DNA from: Rotaria macrura
Lineage: Eukaryota > Rotifera > Eurotatoria > Philodinida > Philodinidae
Assembly: GCA_900239685.1 (NCBI GenBank)
Contig: OENT01000381.1
Coordinates: 1-64,000, forward strand
Length of the DNA: 64,000 nucleotides
Direction of reading: 5' to 3'
A program made the position numbers and the translations under genes. Positions 61,729 through 64,000 of the stretch are shown here, piece by piece (position 1 is the first letter of the stretch; each line of letters begins with the position of its first letter). A model generated the notes under the pieces. The model saw only the letters and a program-made list of their open reading frames with translations. It was not told where the DNA came from and did not search any database.

Positions 61729-62850
61729 TTAGATATTTTGCTCTTCGTGAAGAAAGATCTTAAATTGTTGAAATAAATTCCAGCATGTTACATCTTTTCC
61801 AATAATTTCTTCTGCATGCTTTGATTTTTGAATGCAACGGTTAAGTGTGAAACCAGCTTGTAATTTTTCTTCTCTCATACCACGTTTAAATAAAATCATG
61901 AATGAATAAATACGATTATCATCGGCAAGTACAATATCAATTGACATCTTATTAACGGCATATGCTATAACCCATGCTGATAAACCGGTACTTATCATAA
62001 GAATTTCATTTTGAACAATTTTTTTGAAAAAATAAAATAGTAATTTAAATGTTGTTAGATAAATACTTAAGTTCTCATAAATTTGTTTATGATCAAGATT
62101 AATTAAACAAAGAAGTAATGTTACACGAAAACGTTCATTTGTTTTTATTTGTTTTTGTTCAAAGAGAATTTTGTTGATGATATGAAATGTTCGTTCAATA
62201 TTTAAATGATTTGCACTAAGTGTTAAATTATGTATTATACTTATTATTGATTGAATTAAATTATCAGTAACAACTTTAAAATTTTGTTCTGCTTTTAAAT
62301 CTTTTAAATATTCTAAAAGATTGATTAATAGAAATTGAACAAATTTTTCATTGTTCGATAGATGAAGACGAAATTCCATACTTATACCACTAAAATTCCA
62401 TAATGTAAAAAGAATAAATTGTGTCGAACGTCTTATTGATGTATTCGTAAATATTCCATTGTTCATGAATTCAATTAAGCAACCATGAGCAATTGAACAA
62501 TAGTCATGTTCTATAAGTAGGCGTGCTATGCGTGAGTCATCTTGATTCAAGGGTGAATGCATGTAGAATAGGTCGTAGAGAAATTCAAGTGCATCTTCAT
62601 GATCGATTGAATCGATGGATAATTTAGAAAGTCGTTCGAGAGTGTCTTTTATTTCATGTGATGGAACAGCATCATCATCAGGCGCTTCCGTAGTATTGTT
62701 TGTATTCACAAAATTTACATCACCCCTTATGACGGGTATCTGTCGATTAGAAACATTATGACCAATCGATGCTGAAGTACTTTGTGACCATGTGGTTGTT
62801 ACAGTAGATGCTGATGTTGGACGACGGAAATTTTCTAGATGTGCTGCCAT
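61729..62850 (-). CDS. Helical-repeat (ARM/HEAT-like) protein, family uncertain
   Basis: Intronless, 373 aa. Residues 1-60 are Ser/Thr/Asn-rich and probably disordered. From about 65 on the sequence is almost wholly amphipathic helix of the ARM/HEAT kind, for example HEIKDTLERLSKLSIDSIDHE, ARLLIEHDYCSIAHGCLIEF, and SIISIIHNLTLSANHLNIER. No catalytic motif, signal peptide or membrane span is visible, so a cytoplasmic scaffold is the best guess. It is convergent with the RING gene, and the two stop codons are directly adjacent (61726-61728 and 61731-61729). The poly(A) signal of the RING gene (61772-61777) lies within this coding region on the opposite strand. The start codon at 62850 precedes the first conserved-looking segment; no other candidate is better. 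Confidence 0.75.
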   Translation of the reverse strand: MAAHLENFRRPTSASTVTTTWSQSTSASIGHNVSNRQIPVIRGDVNFVNTNNTTEAPDDDAVPSHEIKDTLERLSKLSIDSIDHEDALEFLYDLFYMHSPLNQDDSRIARLLIEHDYCSIAHGCLIEFMNNGIFTNTSIRRSTQFILFTLWNFSGISMEFRLHLSNNEKFVQFLLINLLEYLKDLKAEQNFKVVTDNLIQSIISIIHNLTLSANHLNIERTFHIINKILFEQKQIKTNERFRVTLLLCLINLDHKQIYENLSIYLTTFKLLFYFFKKIVQNEILMISTGLSAWVIAYAVNKMSIDIVLADDNRIYSFMILFKRGMREEKLQAGFTLNRCIQKSKHAEEIIGKDVTCWNLFQQFKIFLHEEQNI

Positions 62851-63583
62851 GAAAGTTTCTTAAACACTAATGAAGTAGATTTACTAGTTTCAAATCTTTT
62901 TTTATATTCTCTTATTTTTTTCCTTGCATGTTATTTACATTATTTTTTCCGAATAATACTAACAATAATTAGAAATTTCTTCGCGTCTAATGGATATAAT
63001 ACTAACATAACATTTAAGAAACAAGGGCTGTACTCAATTTAGATTTCTTTTTTTGCAATTACGCAACTAATCATATGAACAAGACATCGTCCATCTATTC
63101 AATATGACCTTTCGTGTGTTTTTACTTGATATCGTTGTTAAATTAATATCGATATGTGTTCAATTTTTAAAATGAAACCTTTTGAATCTTTATTATTTTA
63201 TGATGATAATATGTTGTTCTCGTCATTGATGGTGTCCAATAATTTACTTCTTTTCTCTTCTTTTTTTTTACTATTGAAATAAGAACGAAAAGTAACGTGA
63301 AAAAGAATATAAAAAAATAGCCTTGAGTAGCACAGCGCTGCATCATGTCGACATTCGTTGATTCATTGCATAAAAAAGAGCTCTTTTTGTGTATTTATAT
63401 ATGTATGTATGTATGTATTGGTTTTGTTTCTCTTTCATTTAATTTTTTTCCGTTGTATAAAAAAAAGAACCTTCGAAAAAAGAGAAAAGAATGGAGGAAT
63501 AGAAAAAGACGAGCGAAGCGTCGGACAACTACTCTTCATCATTACATTCTGTCGCTTTTTCTATGCATGTGTGTACCAAAAAA
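62851..63583. other. Divergent intergenic region
   Basis: It separates the minus-strand helical-repeat gene from the plus-strand gene at the window end and should hold both promoters. It has a short TATG repeat at about 63400-63418 and A/T-rich runs. No gene. Confidence 0.55.
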
Positions 63584-64000
63584 ATGTATGCAAATAAACA
63601 AGTTCTCATCTTTTTTGTGGTGATATTCATTAATAAAATAGAATGCTCGTTTTGGAATGAAATACCTTCGAATTGTATTTATGATCGTACAGCATTATTT
63701 CTTTGTTGGAATACTACATTTACTCATCCAATCCCATTATTGAATAATTTCGCTTTGAAAATTCAAAATCATCATGTTGAAATTCGTGATTCATACTTTG
63801 AATTATCTTTACGAGATTTACTAGTTCAAGTCGGTACTGATATTGAAAATTTAACATTAATCAATAATAAATTTTCATCATCGGCTATTGATTCGAATGT
63901 AATATTTGAAGGTGGAATATTTTTTCGTCTTCTCGATGCAATGACTATCCATGATCACATTGGTCTGCAATGGTCTCAGTTAAATTTGTCGTATTTTCCT
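63584..64000 (+). CDS. Secreted or membrane protein, possibly leucine-rich repeat, cut by window edge
   Basis: Open from the ATG at 63584 to the end of the window with no stop, at least 139 codons, and no intron so far. A signal peptide is clear (VLIFFVVIFINKIECS after a short basic start). Then comes a cysteine-bearing segment (NCIYDRTALFLCWN) like an N-terminal LRR cap. Short segments such as LSLRDLLVQVGTDIENLTLI and NNKF follow, which resemble degenerate leucine-rich repeats. The rest of the gene lies beyond the window, so family assignment is tentative. Confidence 0.65.
   Translation, partial: MYANKQVLIFFVVIFINKIECSFWNEIPSNCIYDRTALFLCWNTTFTHPIPLLNNFALKIQNHHVEIRDSYFELSLRDLLVQVGTDIENLTLINNKFSSSAIDSNVIFEGGIFFRLLDAMTIHDHIGLQWSQLNLSYFP

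Overview
The window reads as nuclear DNA of a small invertebrate animal, most likely a bdelloid rotifer. It is AT-rich, most introns are 55-90 bp with GT..AG ends, and the genes are clearly metazoan (CAND1, FRMD4, a tau/MAP protein, rhodopsin-type receptors). There is also an intronless acyltransferase of a type usual in plants and fungi but rare in animals, which fits the foreign-gene load known in bdelloids. The taxon is an inference; no rRNA or mitochondrial marker is present. Gene models were built by hand from splice sites and checked by reading-frame arithmetic across every intron.

Region 1 (1-6.1 kb): an M14 metallocarboxypeptidase (+), a small cysteine-rich secreted protein (-) and a tau/MAP-type microtubule-binding protein (+).
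Region 2 (6.1-16.4 kb): two intronless class A GPCR genes (-) and a third, truncated copy of the second one. The copy carries an in-frame internal deletion. A 366-bp nested palindrome lies between the second gene and the copy.
Region 3 (16.4-32.3 kb): a gene-poor, repeat-containing block. It holds an HXXXD acyltransferase (+), a secreted Gly/Ser/Pro/Asn tandem-repeat protein (+) with a TATA box, and a Dabb-domain protein (+). It also holds at least three candidate non-autonomous DNA elements: a TTAA-flanked element, a 224-bp foldback, and an 861-bp element with a 9-bp target duplication.
Region 4 (32.3-40.7 kb): a nine-exon gene (-) of unrecognised family that keeps frame through all splice junctions but has one in-frame TGA, and a six-exon secreted protein (-) of unrecognised family.
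Region 5 (41.2-64 kb): a gene-dense conserved block. It holds a 22-exon FRMD4 scaffold (-), a ten-exon CAND1 (+), a five-exon RING/B-box-like/ubiquitin-like protein (+), a helical-repeat protein (-) whose stop codon abuts that of the RING gene, and the start of a secreted or membrane protein (+) cut by the window edge.

The genes do not form an obvious pathway. CAND1 (cullin-RING ligase exchange factor) and the RING gene are both ubiquitin-related neighbours, but this may be chance. FRMD4 and tau both act on the cell cortex or cytoskeleton.
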